DNA of 64,000 nt, from positions 1 to 64,000 of the forward strand of contig DATBLE010000020.1 in NCBI GenBank assembly GCA_036555585.1, read 5' to 3'. The first letter of the stretch is position 1; the number at the start of each line of letters is the position of its first letter. A model generated the notes under the pieces. The model did no database searches, was not told where the DNA came from, and worked only from the letters and a program-made list of their open reading frames with translations. Positions 50,135-59,262 of this stretch are shown in pieces. This DNA is from DATBLE01 sp036555585. Lineage in GTDB: Bacteria > Actinomycetota > Thermoleophilia > Gaiellales > Gaiellaceae. The translations under genes and the position numbers were made by a program.

Positions 50135-50833
50135 CTAGCTTCGCGCCGCGTAGCCCGGCAGCACGACCGTGATCGTCGTCCCGGCCTCGCCGTGCTCCAC
50201 GGTGACCGTGCCGCTCAGGTGCCGCGCGCGCTCCTCGAGCTCCTCGATGCCGTCGTGCCGCCGCTCGGGGCGTCCGTCGTCGGAGATCGTCAGGCGCGCG
50301 CCGTCGTCCTCGGTGTCGGCAACCGCGATCGCGATGCGCGTCGGCCTGCGTTCGGCGGCCCGGTCGAGCGCGACCCTGATCAGCTGGTAGAAGGTCACCT
50401 GGGCACGCTCGGCGAGGCCCTCGGCAGGCGCGACGTCCACGTCGACCCGGACCGCGCGGTCGAGGCCGACCCGCTCGGCCAGCGCGCGCACGGCAGGGTC
50501 GAAGCCCTGGTCGCGGAGGGCAACCGGCTCGATGTTGAACGAGAGGTCCCGGAGCGACTGGATCGTCGCCCGGTGCTGCTCGAGCGCGCTCGCGAGCACA
50601 CGGCGAGCGTCCTCGATCCGTCCGTCGGCGATCGCGTGCTCGACCGCGTCGAGCATGAGCGCGATTCCGGCCAGCGACTGCACCGCCCCGTCGTGGAGGA
50701 ACAGCGCGAGCCGGCGCCGCTCGTCCTGCTCCGCGGCGATGCGCTCCTCGAACTGGCGGATCCGCTCGCGCTCCTCCTTGCGGCGCTCCCCCTGCCGCCG
50801 CTCGACCGGCGGCTCCGAGGGCGGTGAGGTCAC
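50135..50833 (-). CDS. NarL-family histidine kinase-like protein, degenerate ATPase
   Basis: The 232-residue cytosolic protein has a charged coiled coil (about 10-45), a HisKA_3 motif RRRLALFLHDGAVQSLAGIAL with the phospho-His, and a HATPase-like C-domain. The ATP-binding motifs look eroded: the N box reads QLIRVALDRAAERR where the usual E...N is missing, and the G1 box reads ISDDGRPERRHDGIEEL without DxGxG. It could be a pseudokinase. GTG start one base after the stop of the response regulator gene, so the two form an operon. Confidence 0.85.
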   Translation of the reverse strand: MTSPPSEPPVERRQGERRKEERERIRQFEERIAAEQDERRRLALFLHDGAVQSLAGIALMLDAVEHAIADGRIEDARRVLASALEQHRATIQSLRDLSFNIEPVALRDQGFDPAVRALAERVGLDRAVRVDVDVAPAEGLAERAQVTFYQLIRVALDRAAERRPTRIAIAVADTEDDGARLTISDDGRPERRHDGIEELEERARHLSGTVTVEHGEAGTTITVVLPGYAARS

Positions 50834-50834
50834 G

Positions 50835-51458
50835 TCAGTCGATGATGGAGTCGCGCAGGGCGATCGCGACCGCGTGCGTGCGGGTGTCGGCCTCGAGCTT
50901 CGTGAGGATGTGGCGCACGTGGCTCTTCACCGTCTCCTGGCTGATGAAGAGCTTGGCCGCGACGTCCGCGTTGGACATCCCGTCCGCGAGGAGCTGGAGG
51001 ATCTCCCGCTCGCGGGCGGTGAGCATGTCGGTGCCTTCCCGGCCGCTCAGGAACGCCGGCATCAGCGCCGGGTCGATGTAGCCCTCGCCGTCGGCGAGCT
51101 TCTCGATTGCCTTCACCAGCGTCTCGTGGGGGGCCTCCTTGAGGATGTAGCCCTTCGCCCCCGACTCGAGGCCCCGGGCCAGGAGCGAGCGCTCGCTGAA
51201 GGCGGTGAAGATCAGCACCGACGTCGCCGGCGACTGGGCGACGATCTGCTTCGTCGCCTCCAGGCCGTCCATTCCCGGCATGCGGACGTCCATGACCACG
51301 ATGTCGGGCTTCCGCCGCTCGACGAGCGTTACCGCCTGCCCGCCGTCGGACGCCTCGCCGATCACGCGGATGTGCGGGGCGCGCGAGAGCGAGAGCCTGA
51401 GTCCCTCCCTCACGACCTCGTGGTCGTCGACGATCAGACAGGTGATCTCCTGCGGCAT
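50835..51458 (-). CDS. NarL/LuxR-type response regulator
   Basis: The 207-residue protein has a receiver domain with CLIVDDHEVVREGLRLSL, acceptor Asp in IVVMDVRMPGMDG, FTAFSERS and Lys in GYILKEAP, and a LuxR helix-turn-helix (MLTAREREILQLLADGMSN, FISQETVKSHVRHILTKL). First gene of the pair with the kinase-like protein. A TATGAT box (51470-51465) ends 6 nt before the ATG. All phosphorylation residues are intact. Confidence 0.94.
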   Translation of the reverse strand: MPQEITCLIVDDHEVVREGLRLSLSRAPHIRVIGEASDGGQAVTLVERRKPDIVVMDVRMPGMDGLEATKQIVAQSPATSVLIFTAFSERSLLARGLESGAKGYILKEAPHETLVKAIEKLADGEGYIDPALMPAFLSGREGTDMLTAREREILQLLADGMSNADVAAKLFISQETVKSHVRHILTKLEADTRTHAVAIALRDSIID

Positions 51459-51470
51459 GGGCCGATCATA
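51459..51470 (-). promoter_or_regulatory. -10 box TATGAT of a putative leaderless promoter
   Basis: On the minus strand TATGAT (51470-51465) ends exactly 6 nt before the ATG at 51458 of the response regulator gene. Confidence 0.65.
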
Positions 51471-51499
51471 GAGCCGCGGCAGGCGGTCGCCCCGCCGGA

Positions 51500-51892
51500 T
51501 TACGGCCGGACCGCGAACCCCTGGCGGGCGAAGTCCTCGTCGAAGGCGAAGGCCTCCTCGATTCCGAGCCGCCGCATCACCTCGAAGCTGGTCCAGTCGA
51601 CGAGCGACACGCTGCGACTTCCGGATGCGATCAGTGCGGCGACTGCGGCGTGGTGAACCGCGTCGTCGACACCCAGGGTCTGAACCGCGGGGAGAAGGTC
51701 GTCGAACAGCGCCCGGGTCGAGCCGGACCCGAGCCGGCGCTGGACCAGCGAGGCCGTCTCCACGACGACGTAGGTGTGGGTGACCAGGTCGTCGGCCTCC
51801 GAGAGCTCGTCGAACGTGGCAACTGCGCGACCGTGCTCGGCGTCTGCCCGGTCGAGACAGGCAAAGAGCGCCGACGTGTCGATCAGGATCAA
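51500..51892 (-). CDS. vapC: PIN-domain toxin VapC
   Basis: Putative RNase of a type II toxin-antitoxin pair. The 130-residue protein has ILIDTSALFACLDRAD with the first catalytic Asp, HTYVVVETASLVQRR with Glu, VSLVDWTSFEVM with Asp and AFAFDEDFARQGF with the last acid, so all four PIN acids appear present. It overlaps the antitoxin gene by ATGA. VapC toxins cut tRNA or rRNA; the target here is unknown. Confidence 0.92.
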   Translation of the reverse strand: MILIDTSALFACLDRADAEHGRAVATFDELSEADDLVTHTYVVVETASLVQRRLGSGSTRALFDDLLPAVQTLGVDDAVHHAAVAALIASGSRSVSLVDWTSFEVMRRLGIEEAFAFDEDFARQGFAVRP

Positions 51893-52128
51893 TGCGCGAG
51901 GTAGATCTGCTCGAGCTCGGCGTCGTGGTCTCTCGCAATGTGCGTCTTGCCGGAGCTGAACGTGCCCATGACCGCCCGGGCGCGGGCGTTGAGCGCGGCT
52001 CGCGGAGACACGAGCTCTCTGTCGACGAGCTCGCGAATCAGCGCGGCCACCGAGATGCCGCGCCGCTCCGACATACGCCGAAGCTCGCGGGCCTGCGACT
52101 CGGTGAGCTGGATCTGCGTGCGCACCAT
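51889..52128 (-). CDS. vapB: Ribbon-helix-helix antitoxin VapB
   Basis: The 79-residue protein has an N-terminal ribbon-helix-helix domain (VRTQIQLTESQARELRRMSE, RRGISVAALIRELVDREL) and a C-terminal tail (MGTFSSGKTHIARDHDAELE) that would wrap the PIN toxin. The RHH dimer normally binds palindromic DNA before its own gene; a fitting inverted repeat lies at 52136-52164. Overlaps vapC by 4 nt. Confidence 0.92.
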   Translation of the reverse strand: MVRTQIQLTESQARELRRMSERRGISVAALIRELVDRELVSPRAALNARARAVMGTFSSGKTHIARDHDAELEQIYLAH

Positions 52129-52140
52129 GACATCATGTTA
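52129..52140 (-). promoter_or_regulatory. -10 box TAACAT of vapBC
   Basis: On the minus strand TAACAT (52140-52135) ends exactly 6 nt before the ATG at 52128. It overlaps the start of the inverted repeat at 52136-52164. Confidence 0.6.
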
Positions 52141-52164
52141 TCACTTGGAGGGAAAGTGATTACA
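52136..52164. promoter_or_regulatory. Probable VapBC operator (inverted repeat)
   Basis: TGTTATCACTT and AAGTGATTACA are inverted repeats matching at 10 of 11 positions, separated by 7 bp. The site is AT-rich in a GC-rich genome, lies directly upstream of vapB and covers its -10 region. Binding here would block transcription, as in autoregulated toxin-antitoxin operons. The distal arm reaches the stop codon of the radical SAM gene. Confidence 0.65.
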
Positions 52165-53056
52165 CAAGGAGCATGAGCTGCTCGACCGGAGCGGGCGGCT
52201 CCAGACGGACCCGGCGCCGGTCACGGATGCCGTGCCGGCGGCGGAGCTCGGCGACGGCTCGCTGGACGGGCTCGGCCTGGGCCTTCGGCAGGTAGGCGCG
52301 CGATGCGTAGAGCCGCTCGTAGCGGTCGAGCTCCTCCGGCCAGTCGGACGCGAGCGCGGCGAGGAAGTGCTCCCGCGTGCCCGGCTTGAGGTGGAGCACG
52401 TTCGCCCAGATGCTGGTTGCGCCAGCCTCCCGCGCGGCGCGCACGACCCGCTCGAGCTGCTCCGGAGCGTCGGAGATGCCGGGCAGGATCGGGGCCATCC
52501 CGACGCCCGCCTTCACGCCCGCCTCGACCAGGCGGCCGAGCGCCTCGAGTCGCCGGTGCGGGGGAGGGGTGCCCGGCTCGGTGCGCCGCCAGACCTCCTC
52601 GTCGAGCGTCGGAACCGAGAAGACGACTCCGACCTCGGCCTTCGCTGCGGCCTCGACGAGGATGTCGACGTCGCGGACGATCATCGGGCTGCGGGTGATC
52701 AGGCTGAACGGGTTGGCCGCGTCGCTGAGCGCCTCGAGGCAGCGGCGGGTCAGCTTGTACCTTCCTTCGGCCGGCTGGTACGGGTCGGTGGCCGCTCCGA
52801 TCGCGACCGTGCCGCCCTCCCACGACGAGCGGGCCAGCTCGCGGCGCAGGACCTCGGCCACGTTCACCTTCACGCGGATCGACTGCCCGTAGCGCTCGTC
52901 GGAGGGGCGGTCGGCCCGCAGCTCGAAGGCGCGGACGTAGCAGAACGTGCAGCGGTGCGCGCAGCCCATGTAGGGGTTGAGCGACCAGCCGAAGCCCATG
53001 CCCTTGACGCGGTTGAGCGCGGTCCGGCACGGCTCTTCGCGATACTCGACGCCCAT
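52160..53056 (-). CDS. Radical SAM protein, spore-photoproduct-lyase-like (Rv2578c type)
   Basis: The 298-residue protein has NPYMGCAHRCTFCYVRAFEL, whose C-x3-C-x2-C binds the [4Fe-4S] cluster and SAM, GAATDPYQPAEGRYKLTRRC, LITRSPMIVRD and MAPILPGISDAPEQ. This is the SPL-related family found in many non-sporulating actinobacteria; substrate unknown. ATG 53056 (MGVEYREEPC) was chosen because a TATCAT box lies 7 nt upstream; ATG 53065 is possible. The divergent gene starts just 8 bp away. The vapBC operator overlaps its stop codon. Confidence 0.9.
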   Translation of the reverse strand: MGVEYREEPCRTALNRVKGMGFGWSLNPYMGCAHRCTFCYVRAFELRADRPSDERYGQSIRVKVNVAEVLRRELARSSWEGGTVAIGAATDPYQPAEGRYKLTRRCLEALSDAANPFSLITRSPMIVRDVDILVEAAAKAEVGVVFSVPTLDEEVWRRTEPGTPPPHRRLEALGRLVEAGVKAGVGMAPILPGISDAPEQLERVVRAAREAGATSIWANVLHLKPGTREHFLAALASDWPEELDRYERLYASRAYLPKAQAEPVQRAVAELRRRHGIRDRRRVRLEPPAPVEQLMLLV

Positions 53057-53063
53057 CGCCGCC

Positions 53064-54020
53064 ATGATAGAACATACGTTCGCCCCGGTCGAGGTCGCCG
53101 ACGGGATCGTGCGCGTCACGTACCCGATGCCGATGAAGCCCGGCCACGTGCACGGCTATCTCATGACCACCGGCGAGGGCTACCTGCTCGTCGACACCGG
53201 GCTCGGCCTGCCCGAGATGGCAGAGCACTGGGCGGCGCTCGCGCCCCGCCTGGAGCGGCCGGTCGCCGAGATCCTGGTCACGCACTTCCATCCGGACCAC
53301 GTCGGGGGGACCGGGGACGCCGTCGAGGCGACGGGAGCCTCGGTGCTCCAGGGTACGCTCGACCACTACCAGTGCGAGAAGGTGTGGGGGAGCGACGCCT
53401 GGGTGCCGCAGCTGGCCGACTGGTTCGCCCGGCAGGGTGTCCCGCCGGACCAGACGACGGAGCTGCTCGAGGTGGGGAGCGTCTACCGCCGGTTCGTCCA
53501 CTTCGTCCCGGAGGCCCGGCTCCTGCGGGAGGGCGACGAGGTGGCCGGGTGGAGGGTGGTCGAGTTTCCCGGCCACGCCGACGGGCACATCTGCCTCCTG
53601 AAGGACGGCGTGCTGATCGCAGGCGACCATCTCCTCCCCAGGATCACCCCCGCGGTCGGGCTCTACCCGGACTCCCGGCCCGACCCGCTCGGGGACTTCC
53701 TCTCCTCGCTGCGGCGCGTCGCCGAGCTCGCGCCGGCACTGGCCCTGCCCGGGCACGGCGAACCGATCGCCCACCCGGCCGGCCGCGCGCGAGAGATCAT
53801 CGAGCACCACCGCGAGCGGCTCGACGAGACCGAGGCGGCGCTCCGGGACGGGCCGAGGAGCGGCTACGAGCTCTCGTGCGTACTGTTCCCGGGCGACCTG
53901 GGCGCCGCGCAGCGCCGTTTCGCCGTTGCCGAGGCGCTCTCCCATGCCGAGCGGCTCGTCATCGAGGGCCGCGCCGCGCGCGCAAGCGACGACGGATACG
54001 TGACCTATACTCAGCCGTAG
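53064..54020 (+). CDS. Metallo-beta-lactamase-fold hydrolase
   Basis: The 318-residue protein has the complete MBL zinc motif ILVTHFHPDHVGGTGDAV, then VVEFPGHADGHICLL, LIAGDHLLPRITP and ALALPGHGEPIAH, as in glyoxalase-II-like MBL enzymes, with a C-terminal helical extension (about 250-318). Probably hydrolyses a thioester or ester. It is divergent from the radical SAM gene, with 7 bp between the two start codons, so each promoter must lie inside the other gene or the starts are further in. Confidence 0.87.
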   Translation: MIEHTFAPVEVADGIVRVTYPMPMKPGHVHGYLMTTGEGYLLVDTGLGLPEMAEHWAALAPRLERPVAEILVTHFHPDHVGGTGDAVEATGASVLQGTLDHYQCEKVWGSDAWVPQLADWFARQGVPPDQTTELLEVGSVYRRFVHFVPEARLLREGDEVAGWRVVEFPGHADGHICLLKDGVLIAGDHLLPRITPAVGLYPDSRPDPLGDFLSSLRRVAELAPALALPGHGEPIAHPAGRAREIIEHHRERLDETEAALRDGPRSGYELSCVLFPGDLGAAQRRFAVAEALSHAERLVIEGRAARASDDGYVTYTQP

Positions 54021-54069
54021 GTTCCTTGGAGAACGACCTCCTTCCTAGTACCGACGCCCGGGTGCGGGC

Positions 54070-55386
<1,317 letters not shown>

Positions 55387-55411
55387 CACCGGCCCGGGAG
55401 ATCGCCCGGAA

Positions 55412-55424
55412 TAGACTAGGTGCT
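55412..55424 (+). promoter_or_regulatory. -10 box TAGACT of a putative leaderless promoter
   Basis: TAGACT at 55412-55417 ends 7 nt before the GTG at 55425; no Shine-Dalgarno sequence is present. Confidence 0.55.
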
Positions 55425-56441
55425 GTGAAGGCGGTCGTGATCGAGCGCCCGCACGAGGTCGTCTACGGGGAGGTGGAGACCCCGAACTGCGGGCCCGGGG
55501 ACGTCCTCGTGCGCAGCCGGTTCGCCGGCCTCTGCCGCACCGACGTCGAGGTGCTGGAGGGCGAGCTCGACCGACGCTGGGTGCGCTACCCGTGCATTCC
55601 CGGCCACGAGTGGAGCGGCGTCGTGGAGGCGGTCGGCGCGGGGGTGACGGGGCTCCAGGCGGGCGACCGCGTCGTCTGCGAGGGCTATTGCTACTGCGGC
55701 GTGTGCCGCCGGTGCCGCGCCGGCGACACCCATCTCTGCGAGACCTACGACCAGCTCGGCTTCACGCGCGGGGGAGGCTACGGCGAGCTCGTGCTCGCGC
55801 CGCGGCGTGTCGTCCACCGGCTCCCGGACAGGGTCGGCCTCGACGAGGCGGTGCTCGTCGAGCCGGCGTCCGTCGTGCTCCAGGGCCTCCTCCGCGCTCG
55901 GCCGGCGGCCGGGGAGACGGTCGGCGTGATCGGAGTCGGGACGCTGGGTGCCCTCGCGCTCGTCCTCGTCCGGCTGTTCGCGCCGGGGACGGTGGTCGCC
56001 TACGGGATCCGAGAGCCGGAGCTCGAGCTCGCGCGCCGTCTCGGCGCCGACGAGACGGTCGATCTGGCCGGCGGCGATGCGACGCACGTGGGCGAGCTCG
56101 ACCTCGTGGTCGAGACCGCGGGCGCCGTCGCCGCGATCGAGCTCGCGACCCGGCTGCCCCGCATGGGCGGCCGCGTCGTCGGTCTCGGCATCGCGGGCGC
56201 CGAACGCGAGCTGGCAATCCCGGCCGACCGCTTCGTCCTCCGTGACCTCTCCCTGATCGGGAGCGTCGGGTACACGACCGCCGTATGGTCCCGGGTGGTC
56301 GAGCTGCTCGGTGCCGGGCTGGTCGACTTCGCGCCCGTGGTCGCGCAGAAGATCCCGGTCGAGCGGTTCGAGGACGCCTTCGCGTCGATGTCCGACGGCG
56401 ACGGCGTCGTCGGCCGGATCCTCCTGGAGCACGCGGGATGA
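55425..56441 (+). CDS. Zinc-dependent medium-chain alcohol/polyol dehydrogenase
   Basis: The 338-residue MDR protein has the catalytic-zinc region RFAGLCRTDVEVLEGEL and PCIPGHEWSGVVEAVG, a structural-zinc cysteine cluster in CYCGVCRRCRAGDTHLC, and a Rossmann domain with GVIGVGTLGALALVL. It probably oxidises a sugar or alcohol with NAD(P). It overlaps the solute-binding protein gene (ATGA) and is followed by an MFS transporter, suggesting a small uptake-and-oxidation operon. Confidence 0.9.
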   Translation: MKAVVIERPHEVVYGEVETPNCGPGDVLVRSRFAGLCRTDVEVLEGELDRRWVRYPCIPGHEWSGVVEAVGAGVTGLQAGDRVVCEGYCYCGVCRRCRAGDTHLCETYDQLGFTRGGGYGELVLAPRRVVHRLPDRVGLDEAVLVEPASVVLQGLLRARPAAGETVGVIGVGTLGALALVLVRLFAPGTVVAYGIREPELELARRLGADETVDLAGGDATHVGELDLVVETAGAVAAIELATRLPRMGGRVVGLGIAGAERELAIPADRFVLRDLSLIGSVGYTTAVWSRVVELLGAGLVDFAPVVAQKIPVERFEDAFASMSDGDGVVGRILLEHAG

Positions 56442-57472
56442 CCGACCGCTCGGGCTTCCTCCGCCGCGCCGGGGCCGGAGCGGCCGGCTTCTCGCTGGCG
56501 CAGCTGCTGGGCCCCGCCGCCGCGCTCGCCGGGGACGGCGGCGGCGACTTCGCTGCGCACCCGCGCTGGAAGTTCATCTTCGTCAGCCACGACACCCTCG
56601 ACCCGCTCCTCGTCGCCACCCAGTTCGGGGCGCAGGACGCCTGCGCGCTCGTCCGTTGCACGATGCAGTGGACCGGGTCGCCCCGCGGGGACGTGAAGGA
56701 GACGGTCTCGGCGTTGCGCGCGGCCGTCTCGCACAAGGCCGACGGGATCGCCGTCTCCGTGGTCGACGAGGGGGCCGTCGCCCCGGCGGCGGAGGCCGCC
56801 GCACGCGCCGGGATCCCGCTCCTCGCCTTCAACGTCGACTCCGGCTCGAGCGGGCGGCGCTACGCCTACGTCGGCGAGAGCCCTCATGCCTCGGGCGTGA
56901 ACGTGGGCGTCGAGATCGCCAGGCTGGCGCCGCGTGGCAGTGTCATCCTGTTCGCTCCACAGCACCCGAAGTCCTGGACCGAGCGCCGCCTCCAGGGGGT
57001 GTTCGCCGGGCTCGCAGCGGCGGCCAAGGCGCCGGCCGCAACCGTGGTCAGGCTCCCGGACGACGCCCGGAAGCAGCAGGGCGCGGTGGAGAGCGCCTAT
57101 TCGCGCCAGAAGGGGACTCGCGGCCTGTTCGCGGTCGACGGCCCGGGGACGCTGGCCTGCGGCCAGGCGATCTCGCATCTCGGCCTGAGGGCGAAGGGGG
57201 TGAAGGGCGGCGGGTACGACCTGCTCCCGGACGACCTCTCGCTCGTCGCCGACGGGACGCTCGACTTCGTCGTCGACCAGCAGCCCTACGTGCAGGGGTT
57301 CACGCCGGTGCTGCAGCTCTTCCTCGCCAGGATCTCCCAGGGCGTCGTCGTCCCGTGGGACACGGAGACGTCCGTGCTCCTGCGTCGCGCGGACGTGAAG
57401 ACGTTCCTCGCGACGAAGAGCCGTTTCGAGGGCAGCTCGAGCCGGCAGGCGTACCCGCTGCGGCGAACCTGA
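56438..57472 (+). CDS. Periplasmic binding protein (type 1 sugar-binding), Tat-like signal
   Basis: The 344-residue protein has an N-terminal DRSGFLRRAGAGAAGFSL with twin arginines followed by a hydrophobic stretch and AALA cleavage-like site, then a type 1 periplasmic-binding fold (WKFIFVSHDTLDPLLVATQF, ADGIAVSVVDEGAVAPA, GIPLLAFNVDSGSS, YAYVGESPHASGVNVG). Such proteins deliver sugars to ABC importers, but no ABC ATPase or permease gene is present here. ATG overlaps the dehydrogenase stop; the next gene is 1 nt away. Confidence 0.87.
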   Translation: MTDRSGFLRRAGAGAAGFSLAQLLGPAAALAGDGGGDFAAHPRWKFIFVSHDTLDPLLVATQFGAQDACALVRCTMQWTGSPRGDVKETVSALRAAVSHKADGIAVSVVDEGAVAPAAEAAARAGIPLLAFNVDSGSSGRRYAYVGESPHASGVNVGVEIARLAPRGSVILFAPQHPKSWTERRLQGVFAGLAAAAKAPAATVVRLPDDARKQQGAVESAYSRQKGTRGLFAVDGPGTLACGQAISHLGLRAKGVKGGGYDLLPDDLSLVADGTLDFVVDQQPYVQGFTPVLQLFLARISQGVVVPWDTETSVLLRRADVKTFLATKSRFEGSSSRQAYPLRRT

Positions 57473-57473
57473 C

Positions 57474-58631
57474 GTGGGCCGCGGCTGGCTCGTCCTCGCG
57501 GTCGGGACCGTCGCGCAGGCGTCCCAGGCCGCGGTCCTCTTCGGGCTGGCGGTGCTCGCGCCCGCTCTCCGCGACCGCTACGACCTCAGCCTCACGCAGG
57601 TCGGCATCATGCTCGGCGTGTCGGGCGTCGGGGCCGTGCTGACGCTGCTGCCGTGGGGGCTGGCGGCCGACCGCGTCGGTGAACGGGTGACGGGAACGGT
57701 CGGTCTGCTCGGGGCGAGCGCCGCGCTCGCCGGATCGGCCTACGCGCCCGACTTCGCAGTCCTGGTCGTGCTGCTTGCGGTCGCGGGCGCGTTCGGGGCG
57801 AGCATCAACACGGCGACCGGACGGGCCGTGACCGGCTGGTTCCCGCGCCAGACCCGGGGCTTCGCGCTGGGCATCCGGCAGGCGTCGGTTCCGCTCGGCG
57901 GGCTCGTCGCCGCGCTCGCGCTCCCGCCGATCGTCGACCACTGGAGCTCCCGGGCGGCGCTGCTCGTGCTCGCAGGCTTCTCCCTTGTCGCGGGCTGTCT
58001 CGCGGCCGTCTGGCTCGTCGAGGGGCCTGTGCGCGAGGACGGAGAGCCCGCGACGGAGGCGCTGAGCCATCCGCTCCGTGACCGCCGCATCTGGCGCCTG
58101 TCGGTGGGCAGCGCGGTGCTGATCTGCACGCAGGCGGCGATCACCGGCTTCGTGGTGATCTTCCTCGAGTCGCAACGCGACCTGAGCGCCACGGAGGCCG
58201 GTCTCGTGCTCGCGGCGATCAACGTCGTCGGCGCGACCGGGCGGCTGCTGTCAGGCCTGCAGTCCGATCGTCGTGGCGGGAGCCGCGTCGCGCTGATCCG
58301 TTCGATCGCGGCTGCGACGACGGTCGCGGTCGGCGCCGCCGGCGTGCTGGCGGGCGCGACCGTGTGGGTGCTGGTCCTGGCGCTCGTCGTCGGCGGCGGC
58401 CTGTCCATGTGCTGGAACGGGCTGGCGGTCGCGGCCGCGCTGGAGACGGCGGGGCCGAGACGCGGCGGCGCCGCGCTGGGGCTCCAGCAGACGCTCGTCG
58501 GGGCCGCGGTGGCCGTGACGCCGCTTGCGTTCGCGCCGTTCGTGGCCTCGACGTCGTGGCGCGCGGGCTTCCTCGTCGCCGCGATCCTGCCGCTCGTCGC
58601 GGTTGTGGTGCTGCGCCCGCTGCGGGCGTGA
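57474..58631 (+). CDS. MFS transporter
   Basis: The 385-residue protein has about 12 TM helices and the MFS loop after helix 2 (GLAADRVGERVTG), with a second-half equivalent (SGLQSDRRGGSRVAL). Substrate unknown. GTG start 1 nt after the preceding stop, so it is co-transcribed with the dehydrogenase and binding protein. Since no ABC permease is seen it may be the import or export partner of this small operon (inference). Confidence 0.88.
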   Translation: MGRGWLVLAVGTVAQASQAAVLFGLAVLAPALRDRYDLSLTQVGIMLGVSGVGAVLTLLPWGLAADRVGERVTGTVGLLGASAALAGSAYAPDFAVLVVLLAVAGAFGASINTATGRAVTGWFPRQTRGFALGIRQASVPLGGLVAALALPPIVDHWSSRAALLVLAGFSLVAGCLAAVWLVEGPVREDGEPATEALSHPLRDRRIWRLSVGSAVLICTQAAITGFVVIFLESQRDLSATEAGLVLAAINVVGATGRLLSGLQSDRRGGSRVALIRSIAAATTVAVGAAGVLAGATVWVLVLALVVGGGLSMCWNGLAVAAALETAGPRRGGAALGLQQTLVGAAVAVTPLAFAPFVASTSWRAGFLVAAILPLVAVVVLRPLRA

Positions 58632-58645
58632 GCGATACTCCCGCC

Positions 58646-59209
58646 ATGGAACGCGTGCTCGTCGTGGCCGGCGACGCGGTCGAGGATCTCGAGCTCTTCT
58701 ACGTCCTCTACCGCCTGCGCGAGGCGGGGTACGCGGTCGAGATCGCGGCGCTCTCGCGACGGACGATGCGCACCGTCGTGCACGACTTCGAGCCCGACTC
58801 GGACGCCTACGTCGAGAAGCCCGGCCGGCGGGTCGAGCCTGATCTCGCCTTCTCGGAGGTCGAGCCGGAGCGGTACGCGGGGCTCGTGATCCCGGGCGGG
58901 CGGGCCCCGGAGTACATCCGCGTCGATCCCGACGTCCGCCGGATCGTCTCGTACTTCTTCGACCGCGCCCTCCCGGTCGGCACGCTCTGCCACGGGCCGC
59001 AGGTGCCGGCCGCGCTCGGCTACCTGCAGGGGCGGAAGAGCTCCGGCTTCCCGCCGCTCGGGCCCGACATCGAAGCGGCCGGCGGCACCTACGTCGAGGG
59101 CGCCGACGTGGTGGACGGGAACATGGTCTCCTGCCGCGGCTGGGGCGACCTCGCCGAGTGGTCGAAGGCGTTCGTCGCGGCCCTGGAGCGCTCAGCCGTT
59201 CCCGCGTAG
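58646..59209 (+). CDS. DJ-1/PfpI-family protein
   Basis: The 187-residue protein has an ERVLVVAGDAVEDLELFYV start, VIPGGRAPEYIRVDPDVRRI, and the nucleophile elbow PVGTLCHGPQVPAALGYLQG with catalytic Cys and following His. The family includes proteases, glyoxalases and deglycase-like enzymes. Length and residues look intact. Start ATG 58646. It converges on an MBL-like gene across a palindromic terminator. Confidence 0.9.
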   Translation: MERVLVVAGDAVEDLELFYVLYRLREAGYAVEIAALSRRTMRTVVHDFEPDSDAYVEKPGRRVEPDLAFSEVEPERYAGLVIPGGRAPEYIRVDPDVRRIVSYFFDRALPVGTLCHGPQVPAALGYLQGRKSSGFPPLGPDIEAAGGTYVEGADVVDGNMVSCRGWGDLAEWSKAFVAALERSAVPA

Positions 59210-59236
59210 GGAGAGCCGCACCGTAGCTCCGAACGG

Positions 59237-59262
59237 CAGTGACAGGCTCGAGCCTGTCACTG
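59237..59262. terminator. Perfect 26-bp palindrome, bidirectional terminator
   Basis: CAGTGACAGGCTC and GAGCCTGTCACTG form a perfect palindrome, 27 nt after the DJ-1/PfpI-type stop and overlapping the minus-strand stop codon (59259-59257). It can form a long hairpin in either transcript; a protein-binding site cannot be excluded. Confidence 0.65.
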
